Shown here: one piece after another, positions 60,765 through 64,000 of the stretch
Layout of the letters: every line of letters begins with the position of its first letter
Numbering within the stretch: position 1 is the stretch's first letter
Program-made: the position numbers and the translations under genes
The notes under the pieces: generated by a model
The model's database searches: none
What the model was told of the DNA's origin: nothing
Seen by the model: only the letters and a program-made list of their open reading frames with translations
Assembly (NCBI RefSeq): GCF_006335115.1
Contig: NZ_VDMJ01000020.1
Span: 1 to 64,000 of the forward strand
Source of the DNA: Streptomyces sp. NP160
GTDB lineage: Bacteria; Actinomycetota; Actinomycetes; Actinomycetales; Quadrisphaeraceae
Direction: 5' to 3'
DNA: 64,000 bases

Positions 60765-61937
60765 GTGAGGATCGTCTACAACAGCTTCGACGGCAGGTAC
60801 TCCGACAGCCCCCGCGCGCTCTACGAGGCGCTCACCCGCACGGCCGGCGTCCCGCTGGAGCACACCTGGCTCGCGTCGCCGGCGCACCGCGCGGGCTTCC
60901 CCGACGGTCCGGCCCTCGTGGAGCCCGACGGCCCCGGGGCCGTGGCCGCGCTCGAGGCGGCCGACGTCGTCGTCTCCAACTACCACCTGCGCCCGGAGTG
61001 GGAGAAGGCCGCCGGCTGCCTGTACCTGCAGACCTGGCACGGCACCCCGCTCAAGCGCATCGCCGCGGACGAGCCGCACGTCGGCCCCGACGACCCCGTG
61101 CCCGGCTGGCGCGACGTCGACCGGTGGGACCTGCTGCTGTCGGCCGGACCCGAGGCCACCGAGGCGCTGACCACCGCGTTCCGCTGGACCGGCCCGATCG
61201 CCGAGACCGGCTGGCCGCGCAACGACGTCCTGCTCTCGCCCCGGCGCGAGGACCTGCGCGCCGCGGTGCGCACCCAGCTGGGCCTCACCCCGGAGAAGAC
61301 CGCCGTCCTCTACGCGCCCACGTGGCGCGACGACGTGGTGGACGCCGTCGGCCGCCGCGACGTGGACCTGCGCCTCGACCTCGCCGAGTTCAGCCGCCGC
61401 TTCGGCGACACCCACGTGCTGCTGCTCCGGCTCCACTACATGCTCTCCGACCGGCTGGCCGACTCCCTCGGCGGCGCCCCGCTGCCGCCCGGGGTCCTGG
61501 ACGTGTCGAGCCACCCGGACATCGCCGACCTGTACCTGGCGGCCGACGCGATGGTCACGGACTACTCCTCGACGCTGTTCGACTTCGCGGCCACGCGCAA
61601 GCCGCTGCTCCTGTTCGCCTACGACCTGGAGCACTACCGCGACGACCTGCGCGGCTTCTACTTCGACCTGTTCGGCTCGCCCCCCGGGCCGGTGCTGCGC
61701 ACGAGCGAGGAGCTGCTCGACGCCCTCGCCGACCCGGTGGCCGCCACCGCGGCCTGGGAGGAGGCGGCAGACGCGTTCCGCGCGCAGCACTGCCCCCTCG
61801 ACGACGGCGGCGCCGTCCAGCGGGTGCTCGACCTGGTGCTGCCCGCCCGCGCGGCCCTCGCGGCGGCGCCGGCTCAGCTGCCCGGCCAGCGCGAGGACGC
61901 GGACGCGACCTCCCCGGCGCAGGAGGTGTCCCGGTGA
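60765..61937 (+). CDS. CDP-glycerol glycerophosphotransferase-like protein
   Basis: 390 aa. YLQTWHGTPLKRIAADEPH is the TagB/TagF HGTP motif, then ETGWPRNDVLLSPRRED, LYAPTWRDD, LLLRLHYMLSDRL, DVSSHPDIADLYLAADAMVTDYSSTLFDFA. Transfers glycerol-phosphate or similar to a cell-surface acceptor (teichoic-acid-like). GTG 60765 after GGAGGGAG. It overlaps the nucleotidyltransferase gene. Confidence 0.93.
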   Translation: MRIVYNSFDGRYSDSPRALYEALTRTAGVPLEHTWLASPAHRAGFPDGPALVEPDGPGAVAALEAADVVVSNYHLRPEWEKAAGCLYLQTWHGTPLKRIAADEPHVGPDDPVPGWRDVDRWDLLLSAGPEATEALTTAFRWTGPIAETGWPRNDVLLSPRREDLRAAVRTQLGLTPEKTAVLYAPTWRDDVVDAVGRRDVDLRLDLAEFSRRFGDTHVLLLRLHYMLSDRLADSLGGAPLPPGVLDVSSHPDIADLYLAADAMVTDYSSTLFDFAATRKPLLLFAYDLEHYRDDLRGFYFDLFGSPPGPVLRTSEELLDALADPVAATAAWEEAADAFRAQHCPLDDGGAVQRVLDLVLPARAALAAAPAQLPGQREDADATSPAQEVSR

Positions 61938-62650
61938 CGCTGCAGGCGGTCGTGCTGGCCGCGGGCAAGGGCACCCGGCTGGGCCGGCCCCTGCCGAAGC
62001 CGCTGACTCAGCTGGCCGACGGGCGCAGCATCCTCGCCCAGCAGGTCGACAACCTGCGGTCCGTGCTCGGCGAGCAGCTGTCCATCACCGCGGTGGTCGG
62101 CTACAAGGCCCCCCTGATCATGGAGGCGCTGCCGACCCTCCTGTTCGCCTACAACGAGGACTACGAGGACACCAACACCTCCAAGTCCCTGCTGCGGGCG
62201 CTGGAGCTGTCCGCCGACGGCCCGGTCGTCTGGCTCAACGGCGACGTCGTCTTCGAGCCCGCGCTGCTGGAGCTGCTGCTCGGGCCGATCGCCCGCGGCG
62301 AGAGCGCGGTCTGCGTCAACACCTCCTCGGTGGCCGAGGAGGAGGTCAAGTACACGGTCGACGACGACGGCTTCATCAAGGAGCTCTCCAAGACCGTGGT
62401 CGGCGGCCTCGGGGAGGCGGTCGGCATCAACCTCGTGGGCGCGGCCGACAAGGCGCTGCTCGTCGAGAACCTCCGCGCCTGCGGCGACCAGGACTACTTC
62501 GAGCGGGGCATCGAGCTGTCCATCGCCCAGGGCATGAGGGTGCTCCCGGTGGACATCTCCGCGCACGTCGCGGTCGAGGTCGACTTCGAGGAGGACCTCG
62601 CCCGCGCCGAGCGCCTCGTCGCCGAGCACCGCGAGGCGCTCGAGCACTGA
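61934..62650 (+). CDS. Sugar/choline nucleotidyltransferase (LicC-like)
   Basis: 238 aa. QAVVLAAGKGTRLGRPLPKPL is the NTP-transferase motif, then VVWLNGDVVFEPALLELLL with the metal Asp, and VAVEVDFEEDLARAERLV at the end. The family activates phosphocholine or sugars with CTP. GTG 61934 overlaps the glycerophosphotransferase stop (GTGA), so they likely make and use one activated polymer precursor. Confidence 0.9.
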   Translation: MTLQAVVLAAGKGTRLGRPLPKPLTQLADGRSILAQQVDNLRSVLGEQLSITAVVGYKAPLIMEALPTLLFAYNEDYEDTNTSKSLLRALELSADGPVVWLNGDVVFEPALLELLLGPIARGESAVCVNTSSVAEEEVKYTVDDDGFIKELSKTVVGGLGEAVGINLVGAADKALLVENLRACGDQDYFERGIELSIAQGMRVLPVDISAHVAVEVDFEEDLARAERLVAEHREALEH

Positions 62651-62656
62651 CCCCGT

Positions 62657-62709
62657 CCGTGATCATGGGAGGTCGGCCGCCCCGGGTGGCCGACCGCCCA
62701 TGATCACGG
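62657..62709. terminator. Bidirectional hairpin with TGATCA ends
   Basis: 22-bp arms (62657-62678 and 62688-62709) with one mismatch and 9-nt loop, between convergent nucleotidyltransferase and ackA. Outer ends CCGTGATCATGG match a recurring intergenic motif. Confidence 0.85.
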
Positions 62710-62712
62710 AGG

Positions 62713-64000
<1,288 letters not shown>

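Overview
The window is about 73% G+C by eye. It carries GTG-rich starts, GlnR-type operators in front of glutamine synthetase genes, a DUF4191 gene, a nearby RDD gene next to glnA, and many codon-biased ORFs with shadow frames. All of this points to a high-GC actinomycete chromosome. Kineosporiales is a guess from gene content only. I see no phage, transposase, CRISPR array, rRNA or tRNA, and the genes look like ordinary chromosome with many small accessory operons.

Layout. 1-4.2 kb: end of an upstream gene, DUF4191, a HAD phosphatase, NUDIX, RDD and glnA type I behind a four-element GlnR box. 4.2-9.5 kb: a MerR regulator divergent from an NTF2-like/SDR pair, an FMO-like flavoprotein, and a sugar isomerase plus Gfo/Idh/MocA dehydrogenase operon. 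9.6-14.4 kb: a frameshifted DUF1345 gene, two zinc alcohol dehydrogenases flanking a small protein, and a LuxR regulator. 14.4-21.6 kb: a LacI-controlled sugar/polyol ABC operon (isomerase, binding protein, dehydrogenase, ATPase, permease) with two LacI operators on its promoter. 21.8-29.8 kb: secreted repeat protein, two GNATs, MFS exporter, DNA glycosylase, amidase, agmatine deiminase and a TetR regulator. 29.9-42.1 kb: many single-gene units, including a GH114-like lipoprotein, CG0192-like protein, phosphotransferase, P-loop kinase, PHP phosphatase, PRISE-type reductase, serine hydrolase, P450, an orphan YidD, a hydrolase, DeoR, UPF0303, methyltransferase and DHFR-like protein. 42.2-51.4 kb: glutamine synthetase III with a degenerate GlnR box, an SDR/membrane protein group, a CbbX-like AAA protein and an aminotransferase. 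51.3-64 kb: MarR/MMPL, a POT peptide transporter, two further sugar isomerases, a nucleoside deaminase, aldo/keto reductase, DUF6131 micro-protein, a second isomerase/dehydrogenase pair, a glycerophosphotransferase/nucleotidyltransferase pair, and ackA-pta.

How genes work together. Nitrogen assimilation is served by two unrelated-class glutamine synthetases, each with GlnR-like sites. Carbohydrate use is over-represented: four TIM-barrel isomerases and three Gfo/Idh/MocA dehydrogenases, one set with its own transporter. The two zinc dehydrogenases probably handle aldehydes.

The most unusual global signal is promoter architecture. At 22 start codons an xAnnnT -10-like hexamer lies just 6 or 7 nt upstream with no Shine-Dalgarno sequence, implying widespread leaderless mRNAs; this also fixes several start codons. 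I found no clear undescribed multi-gene system. The best leads are the leaderless set, the operator architectures, the CTG start, the frameshifted DUF1345 gene, the small protein between the two dehydrogenases, and an atypical DNA glycosylase.
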